From the NCBI GenBank assembly GCA_021432635.1, contig MU270120.1, positions 62,001 through 126,000 of the forward strand: a stretch of DNA of 64,000 nt. The letters run 5' to 3'. Position numbers and translations under genes: made by a program. The DNA is from Thozetella sp. PMI_491 (Eukaryota > Ascomycota > Sordariomycetes > Chaetosphaeriales > Chaetosphaeriaceae). The notes under the pieces were generated by a model, which worked only from the letters and a program-made list of their open reading frames with translations, did not search any database and was not told the DNA's origin. Below, one piece after another: positions 1-11,283 of this stretch (position 1 is its first letter; each line of letters opens with the position of its first letter).

Positions 1-1688
1 CCGGTTCAGGAGCCTCCTGAGGGCAATTTCCGCAAGGAAGTACCAGAGGTCGTCTCGGCCAACAGATTCCCCCTCCTCCCCTTCAAAGCCGCCAGGTAGG
101 CCGACATTCTCCTCAAATGCGATGATGCCGGAGTGAGGAAGGTCTAATTCGGCGAGCAAATCGCTCTCGAACAGCAATGAGTTCCAGTAGATCCTCTCGC
201 TCAGTTCCCGCTGCTCCGCGGGCACGCGGTTGGGCGACATGAGGAGCAACTGGAGCTTTGTGCTTGTCGCGCAAAGCATGTTCCAGGCCTCGAGAGGCCG
301 AACCAGATAGAACAGGTAGGCCGCAGCGAGGAGGTGGCACTGGGCGGCAAGCACGCTGTTGGACGTCATCATGCCCGGTAGCAGCGACCAAGCAGCCGTG
401 AAGTACTGCAGTCCCGGGGGATCTTCATGAGGAACGACCCTTGATATGCTCCCTCGCAAGCTGGCCTGGCCGAGTGCGAGGACGAGCAGCACAATACAGC
501 TCTCCGGACCCTCCCTGAAACCGTTCGAGAGCGCAGTTCGGTAGTGGCTTCTCCAGGTGAATGGATTCACGCATGCATACCACACATTCACTCGTTCGAA
601 GTAAGCATCGATGTAGGCGTGCGTGTTCGACAGATCGACGCAAGGGGTTTTGGTTAATGAATGAAGCGGCTCCCGGGACATCTCTAGCTGCAGCAGGATC
701 TGCGGGTCGTAGGGCCGAGAGACCAAATCGCGGATTAGAGGCCATTGGAGGAGATGAAGAGCAGCGTTCGTATGAATTTTGGGCATTGTCGAAATGTTGT
801 TGTTGCCCGTCGCAGACCAGGTCCCAAGCCCTCCGCTCGGGATAACCGACACAAAATTGGCCGCAGCAGCCATCAGCAGGTTGTCTCCATTCAGAGTTCC
901 GTTACTCAGGTTTGGCGAGTCTGTCGAGAGCGCCATGGGGTTTGGATGGCTGACCATGCTCATCTGGAGCAAGCTTTCGATTCGATTCAGCCGCTCGAGA
1001 ATGAGCTTGTCACCGGCATCAAGCTTGATTCCAGGCTCTCTATAGATGCACTCGGCACCCAGTTCGGTGCAAAGCTTGCATTTGGGTTTCGTGCCGTCGC
1101 ATCGTGACTTTCTTGAGCGGCATACCTCGCACTGCAAGCAGAGTGAGCATAGAGGAAGGGACGGAGAGATGAGTGCTGAAAGGGGGGGGGGGGGCGACCA
1201 CGTACAGCAATGGTTGCTCTCCTTCGAGGATAGTCAACGCCATTGTCGGTGTTCCTCCTCTTGAGCGGGTTGCTGCTCTCGTCATCACCGCTGTTAGCCT
1301 TGTTCATGGCACTAAACAGATGGTCGGTTTGCTGTTCTGATGACTGCGAAAGATTCCGCGCTTTCTGGGCAGAGCCAAGAATTCCTTCCCGGCTGAAGCT
1401 TGGGGTCCGGGCAGACTTCATAGAAGTTGGCGATTTCAAGGGGTTCATCCCGTTCGGTACGGCAGTGAGCTGAGGCGAAGGGATTTCGATGGTGAAATCC
1501 CTCGACGGTACCGAAAACTGCTTGTTCGCGCTCGTATTGGCGACGGCAGATAGTAGTCCAGACGCCGAGAGCGGCGAGTCGCCGTTCGACGAAGGCGACA
1601 TGCTTGATGCCTGAAGGCGGAGGATCTCGGTGGCCGACGTGATGGGCAAATTCGGCTCCCGAGAGAGCGCTTTGAGGTCGAGAGGCTG
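1..1688 (-). CDS. Zn2Cys6 fungal transcription factor, partial (C-terminus beyond left edge, 5' end unresolved)
   Basis: Nuclear DNA-binding regulator by family; target genes unknown. Two exons are supported: 1206-1688 and 1-1131, separated by a 74-nt intron (1132-1205; gtacgt donor, ttgcag acceptor). The intron falls directly before the first zinc ligand. After it comes CEVCRSRKSRCDGTKPKCK, then CTELGAEC, giving the C-x2-C-x6-C-x6-C-x2-C-x6-C binuclear cluster, and then a short helical linker (KLILERLNRIESLLQM). The upstream exon is Ser/Pro-rich and ends in a basic PRRRATIA stretch. Downstream, phrases such as ALHLLQWPLIRDLV, CHLLAAAYLFYLVRPLEAW and LWYFLAEIALRRLLNR are typical of the helical middle-homology region. 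The upstream exon probably begins at an acceptor near 1688 (a CAGCAG double acceptor), so at least one more 5' exon with the ATG is expected around 1.7-2.0 kb; I could not fix it. No specific orthologue recognised. Confidence 0.85.
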
Positions 1689-4600
1689 CTGAGGAAAGAT
1701 AGAAAAGAGGGAGAGAAAAAAAGGCTGTGCCTTGTCTGAACCAATACACCGGTGACGAGGTGTCACAGCATGAGGCTACAGGGACGGGGGCAGCAGAACG
1801 AATGGTCGATGTCGTACTGATGGTTAAAGTCCGTACATGCCGACCCGACTCAGGTCATCCAGAGCATGGCTAGCGAGAGTGCAAGCAAGACGAGGTCTGG
1901 AGAAGAATTCAAGAACAAAACCGGGGTGCTTGGCGCTAGATGGTGAGAAGAAAGGAAATATGTGAGCGTGGGGCAGTGGAAGACTGGTTTGTATAGCTCC
2001 TCACATATGGTCAGATGGGAGATTGCAGCTAAGGAGGGTACAAGAATGGTACCAAACTTGGACCCCAGTCTAGGATTAACGGCGGAGGGGGGGAAAGGTG
2101 GGGAGGTGTGGTGTGGAGGGGGGCTATCCCTGCCGCCTTTGCGAGATGCACCTGTCGAGGCCTGGGGGGGAGGGACCTGGTGCATATTGGAGGACTTGTT
2201 CGGGGCCTAGCAGGCCGGAGCTTGGCTGGTGAGCTCGCTCTCAGCACGGCCGAGCTAGCTGTGGGAACTCCAAGCCCGCGGCGCCGTCCTCCACCCCCCC
2301 AGGCGCTGAATAAGAGCCGTGGAAAAAAAAAAAGAAAGTGGTATGATGCCGCCTGCGCACCGTGAGGCTCGTGTGTATCTGTCTTTCTTTCTCCCCCCTT
2401 CTTCCCCGCCTCGAAGTGCCCGTCATGCCGGCCTCCGACGTCTTGTGGAGGTTTGAGCAAAACGCGGGGGTGGGTCTTGGAGTCCTGAGACCGATGAAGC
2501 CGGGTGGGTGACCAAAAGGGAGCAATGGGGGAGGTTCGATGGGAATCCACACCCCTTGTGCCGCTCGATGCAAAATGCCACGAATGGAAGGCCGAGGACC
2601 GCGACAAGGGGCGCACAACGGTGACAACGCCGAACGGGCCCTGGCGAGGCCGTGTCGGTTGAGAGTCGTGGCCCTCCGCTCTGGGTTAGTCCCCGGCGCT
2701 TGGGACTGGACCTCGGGTAAGGGCAGGCAGGCGAGGTTGTGTGCTGCAGCATTTCGACTTGGCCCTGGCGTGTGGGACGGCGACGGTACGGTCGGATAAC
2801 ACGAGATCGGCCTGACTGCTTTGGACAGGACGCGAGATTCGAGCGAGCGCTCGCGTGCGCATTGAGCAGGTGTCGAGCAGCCCCTCCCCCTCTCCCCATC
2901 GGACGAACATCAAACCTCGAATGGGGTACTTTGGCCTCGGGCCAGCTGCCTGTGACATGGCTGGTAGCCCGAGTCTCACAGGGCAGCATTTCTAGTGCTG
3001 CGAAGGCGGGTAGCGGTTCGCTGATCAGTGGCCGGGTGAATGGAAGAGTGGGTACGATAGGGAGCATCTTAGCGGAGATCCATTATGCTGCTACTGCTAA
3101 TAGTTGCGGCGCTCTCTGCAAGGATTGGTTCGCAGCTTCCATTGGCAACCTGCGAGCCAACCGCCCCTTCTATGGGCTCTCTCTACGGCCCGCGGTTGCC
3201 CAACACCGCAGGCGCTCCTTCTTGGAGATTTTGTGCAGCCAACATGGCCATCCCATCAACCTCACCGCATCGAGCCAAGTTGGGCCGACCAGGAGTGAGC
3301 AATCTACTATATAGAGGCATGTACATAATCACGGTTTCAGCTTGTTCCCAATCTCGCAAGCCTGCTCCTCTTCGCTCGACGGGCGCACCCACTCCCACAC
3401 ACCCTTACCCTCTCGTGCCTCTCCGACCCCCGAAAACTGGGACGTGGGCCAGTCGATCATCTCGTTCGCATTTTTATTAACCACCCACCCACTCTTCCCT
3501 CGGGGTTTCCCCACACCCATTGGCTCCTCTCTCCCCTCTCACCCTTCCCCTCGGCCGGGAGCTACCTGAGATTCCTCCAAGTCGTTGCCTACATACCTAC
3601 GAGGCCCGAGCTAAACTATGCTCCTAGGCTCGAGGGATTCCGGCGTCCAAGAGCCTGCTGCTCTCGCCAGCATGTGCGCATGTGTGCCAGGCAGCCTGAA
3701 GCACTGTGAAACCTCCCTCTCTCGGGCTCGGGGTCGATCTACGGCCACTGGGACTTTAGCATAAATCCCCCGCAAGTGGCAGCTCACATAGCGCGCCATC
3801 CTTTGCAATTTCGCCCCGCGGAAGCTTTCACGTCCTTTTCAGAGAACCGCTGTTCCAAGCCTCTGGCCTTTGCCGCCGTGTCAAGTGTATGGCCCGAGAT
3901 CTCTGTATCTCCACCACTTAGACGATTGTCCATCCTCCTGGCCCTGAGTCCAGACGCGATCCGTGGTTGCCATGAAATTGCCAAAGACGGCAATACCGCG
4001 TCAGGTAACGCTCCCGAGGCGCGAGCGTCGACATTGTATGCGCATACCATACCTGTCCCACCTGCATCTCCTTGCCGGCATCCCAACCCATCGCCGCCCC
4101 AGCGAAGGTCGTGCATGCCGCCCGTATTAGCTTTTCCCAGACCTTGCCTGCCCGATCTCGTAAGTCTGCCCAGCCTACCCGCTCACCCCCATGTCATGGG
4201 ATCCAGCGCCCCCTTTCCCGCCTCCACGGCGGCGTATGACCCTGTGCCCACGCCAGACGGTGCCTAGCTTCGACCTTCCCCATCCAGAACGGCAAGACAG
4301 CTCTCTTCACATTTGAGCAAACGACTGTCGTCACCCGCTCCGGGTCTGCCTGGCGACTGGACCCTATATCCACCTAAGCGAAAGACTCGATATTGACTGC
4401 TCCGGCAATAGATGAGCAGCTGGCTATATTGGGAGCTGACCTACACCCCAAACCTTGCGGCCTCCATGCTGTGCCACCGTATACCGTCGCAGAGGGTATA
4501 TCGTAGCCACATATACCCGCTGCCGCGGGCCTCCGCGTGCTGCAGAGTCAGCTGCTTTCACTTGCTCGCTGCTGGAGCTGAGAAGGACCGCTTCGGCGGC

Positions 4601-6843
4601 CGCCCTGTTTCCAACAATATGGAAGCGAGGCCGGGAAGGGCTCTCTCCTTTCTGCCATCGTGGCCTCTCAGCACGTCGGCTTGCAAGCAGCTTTGTGTGG
4701 TAGCGCGCCGCGCTCTCCTGGCCCTAACGCACCTTGATCGCCACCAGTGCCGCCAGCAAACAGATGCAGCAACCGCCACAAGCCATAGGGGTGTAGAGGG
4801 ACGAATCAGGCAGGGCAGCGTCTTGGGCTACCACCAGAGCGAAATCGAAAGAGGGGGTTGTCGGTCCGATTACTTGCGATTATACCCTTGTTTGGCCTCG
4901 TGGCACCCCTGCTGTCTCCCCAAGCTATCCCGCTCTAGGGGCAGGAAGCAGTTTGGCGAGGAGCATTGGGTAAAGGTACCCGAGCTGTATATCACGATAC
5001 AGGCATACTGCATGATGGCTGCGTTTGTTGCAAATCCTTAATTGGTGATTGCCTCACGAAGCAAATTTAGGATAGCTTGACGCCTCCCACGCTGTTGATT
5101 CCTTACTCATGCCGTGATCCCCCCCTTTTCTGGGCCTCGCTTTGGGGGCACGCTGAGCCACAGTGAGACCGCACAGTCCCGACCCTCCAGGAAGGTGGCG
5201 GCAGCTTGCAAGAGCACGCCGGCTGCTGGCCGATACTTAGGGATGCCACGACTGGCTTTCGAATAGTATGTAAGGCACAATATTAATAGCTACACAGCTT
5301 TGTTCTCGCGTCAGTGAATTATGGTTTCTGGGGACCAATCAGTCTGAGAATACTGGAGCGATCTAGCGTAGTCAGCTACCTAGAGTGTTGACTAGTCTCA
5401 GAGCATGTACATTCAGTATTCGGAGACAGGATGTACTGTAGTCAAGGCTGGCTTGCTACCTTATATCAAACTTGAAACCCCTGGCATGATTGCGTGGCTT
5501 CTTCCAGATTTTGTGAGGCTTCATGGTTCTCAAGCATCGCTTACCCTCCCACCCATGAAAGGTAGCAGAAGCCAACCCCACGTGGCGCCAGGGGTGGTTT
5601 TATGAGCCTGCTACCATGGGTGGGCAATCTTCATGCTCGATGAGAGAGAAGGTGTACTAAAGCTCACCGGAGACGGGCTGTGTTACCCACATCCCGGCCC
5701 CGGCCCCGACCGTGCGGCGGCGCCCTCGTAGTGGCGCCGTCGGAGTGCTCGGGTAGACAGGGCTGGTGCAGGAATCGGGCATCCTTCAGCTTCGTCTTTC
5801 CATTCCCTAGTCAACTTGCGCGCGTGCAGCCCAAGGGGAGAGCGCGAAACCAAGGCTCACCGGCCGTCGCAACACCGTGCCCTCGCGGCTGCAACCCTCA
5901 GGTGCGGACGCCGCCAAGCAAAGACGTGGCGGAAGGAACCCCTTTCAACGCCGCAGAACCAGACCACGGCGGCGTTTGGTACGAGGTCCGGCCTACCCAC
6001 ACCCACCCACCCACACACACACCCACGGGATCGAACGCAAATTTTACACGCAGATGTGGTTACATTCTCCTACGCTCGTCTGCTGTCGTCTCGATTGCTC
6101 TGGGCTGCGTGCTCGCGGGGCATGATCCGCATTCCCGGCTGTTGTCACGCACGCAAGTGACAGCTCGCATCCGCACTCGGCCCAAACCGGTTCCCGGGGA
6201 GCCCTAGCTGACCCGCGCAGGGGATCTCTCTGCCATCCTGCCACTTTGCTTTGGCGACAGTGCAGAGGATCCTGGATCTGGAGTAGCGCGAGTTAGAGCT
6301 TGCGATGGAGTTTGTACTACGTGACGGCCATAGGCAGCAGTGGGCGGTAGCACGGCGTCCGCACACTATCCGCTGAAGGACCTCCGGCAAGTTAGATGAT
6401 CGGGAGCACGCCCTACCGAAGGACCCTAGAACTGGGCGGCCTAGATCAAGTCCTCAGTCACATGTCAACAGCAACCAACTCTGGTCCAGCATCAGGAGTT
6501 TGGGGTGAGGGGGGGTTGCGCTCTGCTTGAGAAGAAGGGACAAAGGGGTATGCTTTTATTTGTCGTTTCTCCAACTTGGGGCTCTGGCAACTGTGACAGC
6601 CCGCTGCGCCGTGCCGTGTCGTGCTCATGCCCGAGCGGCTCGCTGCACCCGCTTCCCGGGTTTCTTCTCACACATCACCTATCGCTAGCAATCTAGTGAC
6701 CTAGTACCAGTTGCTCCCGGTGACGGACTCGAAAGAATGCAACACTATATGCGATGCTTATGATTCGCTACTGAACTACATACACATATACAGATCGCAG
6801 CCCTTGTGTTAAATCCTGTTGTTTTCTTGCGTTGGGGCGTATC
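1689..6843. other. Gene-poor interval, about 5 kb
   Basis: It lies between the 5' side of the left Zn2Cys6 gene and the 3' end of the lactonase gene, so most of it is upstream sequence of the transcription factor. Open frames here are short, lack recognisable domains and occur on both strands alike. The first few hundred bases must hold the missing 5' exon(s) and leader of the transcription factor. An AC-rich low-complexity patch lies near 5990-6025. No RNA gene or mobile element seen. Confidence 0.6.
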
Positions 6844-8593
6844 TTATTCATCGAATATGACTGATGTAATTCCACCTCCGACTGGTATTGTGGCGGCGAA
6901 GTCCTTGAGCAGGCCGCTGACCGGCTCACGGTTGATGACGGCCACGCGGCCGTCCTCCTGTAGACCGACGGCGAGCAGAGTGCCAGCTTTATTGACACTG
7001 AACTGTCGCGGCACACGGCCGCCGGCAGGAAAGGTTTGCAGCCAGGCGAGAGCACCGGTCTCTGCATTGATCGAGAAAGTAATGATAGGGTCCGAAGGGA
7101 TCTGCGTGCTGTTGTTCGAGTCCCAGTTGGGAATCTGAATAGAGTTCTCCATGCGAGACGAGAGGATCAAGAACCTCTGGTCCGGCTCGAGGAGCGTTAG
7201 CAGCGCGAACGAGAATAATCGAGCTCTACCCAGGAGTAGAGAAGGGAAGGAAAGCCTACCGAAACGACGACCTCGGCCGCCGCAGCACCGGCTGGCGCAG
7301 TCTTGTTTAAGCCATAAGTGCTGCTGACATAGGTCTGTCGAAAGCCTAGTGAGCTATTATCATAAGAGACTTCAAAGGTGGTAATGCTATTAGCCAGCTC
7401 GCTAATGAGGAACAAGAAGGTCTTGGTCCCCGTCACAAGCCATGACACATGGCGTGGTCCACTGCCGGCAGGCACGGAAAGGGTTCCCGATGGCGTGTAC
7501 TGCAGCCCCTTCTGGTCGATTGAAAAGATGCGCACCAGGTCGGCACCCAAATCAGGAACGAGGAAGAAGTTGCCGGTCGGGTCGAGCACGACTTGGTGCG
7601 GGTGTGGAGCCTCCTGGCGCTCCGGGTTGCTGCCAGGCTGGTCAAGCTTGAATACATCCCTCTGCATCTCAATGAGATTGGAAGCGTCCGCAATGGAGTA
7701 GGTCTGGAAGCCGGAGCCTCCGCTATTGAAAGAAGCAGTGTAAGCCCGTCTGCCCCAGTGGATACGCCAGTCTCTAAGATTGAGGAGACGCTTCAAGCCA
7801 GGTTATAAGCATACTGGCAACTTCTATGTCCGCGTTCTAGTGTCCTCCAGAGCGCGAGGTTCTCTCCATACTGAGCTGAATCTATCTACGAATGCACTTA
7901 CTACTCGGAAACAGCCAAACCAGAGCCATCTTGACCATAGATGACGCTACTAACTGGGCCTCCAATGGTCGGGGTTCGGCCAAGCTGGATCAATATTCCA
8001 TCGCCAGACGTCTTGAACGAGGAAAGGGTGCCATTTGGCCGGTCCAAGCCCTCTTCGAGGCAGTAGAGTATGCCATTTAATTTATCAAGCGTTAGCCAGG
8101 TGCTATTGCCCGCACAGCCGTCCGACACGGAGACCCGCTCAAGCATCGACGGAACATCGCCTCTACTAGAGGCGGTGAGACCGAGCGTCGTTAGCGTGCC
8201 AGCATAGGACGCCACATAGAGCAGAGTGGTTGAGGTGGCGCCTGGAAGCAGCCAGGTAGCAAGAGACCGGATACCCATGACGGATAGGAGGGTTTCGAGG
8301 ACGCTGGGGGAGGGGCCGGAAATCGGAAGCGAGATACTCGGAGCCAGAAGGGCCCAAAGGAAAAGCATGGCCAGGACGAGAGCGAGAGTAGGAAGAGGAG
8401 CAGCTCTCCCGAGCGCAGGCGTAGGCGCGGTATCTGGAGACCATCTTGGGTGCACCGAGGGCCCGCGGTGGTTTGAGAAAACGGTAGGCTTAGAACCCCT
8501 CTTCTCGCGGTTCTCTTCGTCGAGGCTAGGGTGCGAGGGCCTACCAAGGTCTGCCATCACGGACGGCCCAGTCGATCTTCTCCAGAGTCCCAT
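6844..8593 (-). CDS. Lactonase-family seven-bladed beta-propeller protein (6-phosphogluconolactonase / muconate cycloisomerase type), membrane-anchored or secreted
   Basis: Three exons, 7902-8593, 7260-7722 and 6844-7185, give 498 aa. Introns are 7723-7901 (gtaagt...aatag) and 7186-7259 (gtaggc...ctcgag, with a ctgctaac branch-like motif). Propeller phrases include LLYVASYAGTLTTLGL at the start of the barrel, HPHQVVLDPTGNFFLVPDLG, GPRHVSW and, just after intron 2, SPDQRFLILSSR, then GGRVPRQFSVNKAGTLLAVG near the C-terminus. These match the fungal lactonase family whose members act on sugar or aromatic-acid lactones; the substrate here cannot be told. The N-terminus has a charged leader followed by a hydrophobic stretch (LPTLALVLAMLFLWALLA), suggesting a signal anchor or, if a downstream Met is used, a signal peptide. 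An alternative ATG lies at 8557. Solitary gene with long intergenic regions on both sides. Confidence 0.85.
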
Positions 8594-11283
8594 ACCCTCG
8601 AGGTGGAGGGCTCCAGAACACGGTAGAACGTGCTCGCGAGCTGACTTCTCGCTACAGGGCGTCTAGGCCCGGTGCACGCCTCACCGGGCCGTGGCTGGGT
8701 AGGGGAATGGAAGCGAGCACCGTGGGGAAGACGATGGAACCCAGGCGAGGCCGGTTGGTCGGTTGTGCACGCTCGAGGACTGGTCAACTCGACGTAGAAG
8801 CCTATCACGCACGTACTGAGAGTTTGGTTAGAGTACTTTCGTACCGCTTGGCCGCCCGGTAGTCTGACTCGAATGCGGGCCTTGGCAGGGCCAGGTAAGC
8901 CAAACAGAAGGTGCGATGGGGTCGGTCAGGGGTAACAGGTATGTACCAACGTCCCGTGCGGAGAAGGTGGGGAAGTAACTTGGAGAGCCCCATATCGGTA
9001 ATGGAACCAGTTTTCGATTCCAGTGGCCGGGATGGAGAAGCGACGCCTGGCACTTTTTTTTCGTCTTCTCTCTGTATATCAGCCCACATGATACGGAGCA
9101 AGCTCCCGTCGATCATGCCATGCAATGTGGCCAAAGGGCTTCCGCCATACAAGGGGGAAGCTATGCTACGCACGCGCTCACCCAAGCTCCCTCGGGAGGG
9201 CAGCAAGGCAGGTCTCGCCTTTCTCCCTTGGCGGACGGATACAGAACGAGATGGAGGAACATGCGTCGTCAAACCAGACAGTGGCATGCAACGTGAACGG
9301 ACCCCTCACGATTAATTTGCCCACAGTCCCGAGTTAATATACCGGCACCGCCTGCCTCTCTTTTAGAGGGCAGGATAAACCGAAAACATGCAGGCGCTTC
9401 AAGCTAAGCTGATTACTCCCGTCCAACAACCCGCCCTGCTGCCGACTAGGCATAGGCAGGTTGAGTGAACAAACGAGCCCACGAGCATGTGTATGTCTGC
9501 GCGTGTATGTACGTGTTTTTGTGTAGCCTTGCTGCCCATCACCTGGAGCAACTGCTACCCCGATGATGCTTCACGCTCGCCACGGTATCCATGTCCCTGT
9601 CACGGGCTCGGCAATGCCAGCCGGACAGGTAGCAGCAAGGAGGGTACCCTGGCGTCCTACATACCACTTATGTATGTACGATGGACAGTTTGCGGCTTGT
9701 GAGGTAGCAGTACTATGTAGATCCGCCGCGACCTGGGGTGGTAGCCCAGAAGCCGCGTCTGCACAAAGTGCACACCCCCTCTATAGGACGGCCGGCTAAG
9801 ATTTCACTTTATGTACATACTCTACGCACCGCAACACCCTGTTTCTGCTAGCATCACGCGCGAGCCCCAGCATCGGCAGTCAGGTTCCCTTTCTGGCTAT
9901 GGTCCGCGTTAGCATCCTCATAAAGGCAACGGCATTCGAGCGAAATGATTGGGAACCACCCATCCACCCCCTTTTCCACAGTCCGGCCGTTGCTGGACGT
10001 ACGCCCCCCGGACCCGACGCCACCATTCGACCTTCCGGCCACGACGGACCGCTTTTGAGCTATGCGAACGCCCAAACCGGACAAGGAAAGGTACTCCTCC
10101 CGCTCAAGGCTCGCCCGCGGCGCTCCAATCGCCTCGCCGCCCGGAGACGGCAGGGACTGTTCCCACTTGCGATACACCCCTTTACACGGACAGGCGACGG
10201 TGACATCGCCGCCCAGAAAACAAAAAGTTGGGCCAGCAGCCTAGGACGAGCGTATCTCGGAACCATAGGGCAGCCATGGCTGCCGTCGACCAGCATCGTT
10301 TCGCCTCGCACGACATGCGCGACTACGCCGACATGGCGCACTGGATCCCTGCCGTGCTGGGGCGCTGCGGCCGCAAGACGAGGGAGTGGTCGCTACAGGC
10401 CCGGGCCATGGCCATTCGGGCGGGGCGGCGGGCGAAGACGTGGCGGCCGCGCCGACATTATGTGCTGAGGGTGGTCAGCGCCAGGAGGTTTCCGCTACTG
10501 CCCTGGGCGACCCCCTCCGCGGCGAGCTCGCAGGTACTCATGCCAGGGCCCAGGTGGCAAGATAGAAGCGCTGGGCGCGCCTGCCCGAAGGACGATGATC
10601 TGGACCTAGATCCCGGGATGCTCATCCTAGACGCCGAGGTTCTGTGGCTCTCATGGGTGGAAGAAAAGCTAAGCCCGGTGCATATTGAGGTGGCGAGTAA
10701 ATAGGTATGCCAACGCACACGTCTTCGAGGAGCAGTACTCGCTGTTGCTCCTCGTATCTAGCTCGTCAACCGGTCGAGGTTGTAAGTCGAGGTACGATAC
10801 AGCGCAGGTTTGTCAAGGCAATGCATACACGATAGGCAGGGAGGACCTGTCAAAGGAGCACCACAGTCTCGCTGGTGGGGAACTCTCGCGGAGGGATGCG
10901 ACGCGTTGTCTGCAATTCTCCGGAGCCCATAGACACTTCTGTGCTCTCATATGCTCTCTTCTGTGCGGTCCAATATATTGTTCTAAATAGTACATGGAGA
11001 CCAGTTGTAGCGGCATGCGAGACCATGCCATGGGTATCATAGGTCCGTCCCGCCCAAGCTGCTAGCGGGCCCCTAGAGACGGCAACTGCAAGGAAATGGT
11101 GGTACAACCCTCCCTAGAGGGCAAAAACTTGAACACAAGAAAGCAGATGCAAAAGCCGTATATGAGCCTCCCCGAGTGCGAACAAGGTATATGCTCCAAC
11201 TTATCCTCCTTCTCCTGTAATAATTTCCTGGCTAACATCAAACGTCGCCGCATCAACGCAAACAAAGCTGTCTTGGGTATCAA
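8594..11283. other. Gene-poor interval, about 2.7 kb
   Basis: It lies between the 5' end of the lactonase gene and the 3' end of the FNIP-like gene, so it should contain the lactonase promoter. The longest open frame (about 158 codons, plus strand, 10228-10704) has no recognisable domain and is discussed under rejected items. No tRNA, rRNA or transposon signature seen. Confidence 0.6.

Noticed and set aside
2496-2515. GGGTGGGTGACCA, reminiscent of part of fungal 5S rRNA
   Set aside because: The rest of a 5S gene (start and 3' complement) is not present nearby.
4412-6207. Two plus-strand frames of about 209 and 175 codons in the left gene-free interval
   Set aside because: No domain or exon logic; the second runs through an AC-rich simple repeat.
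10228-10704. Plus-strand open frame of about 158 codons
   Set aside because: No recognisable domain, composition typical of random GC-rich frames, overlapping frames of similar length on both strands, and no plausible splice partners.
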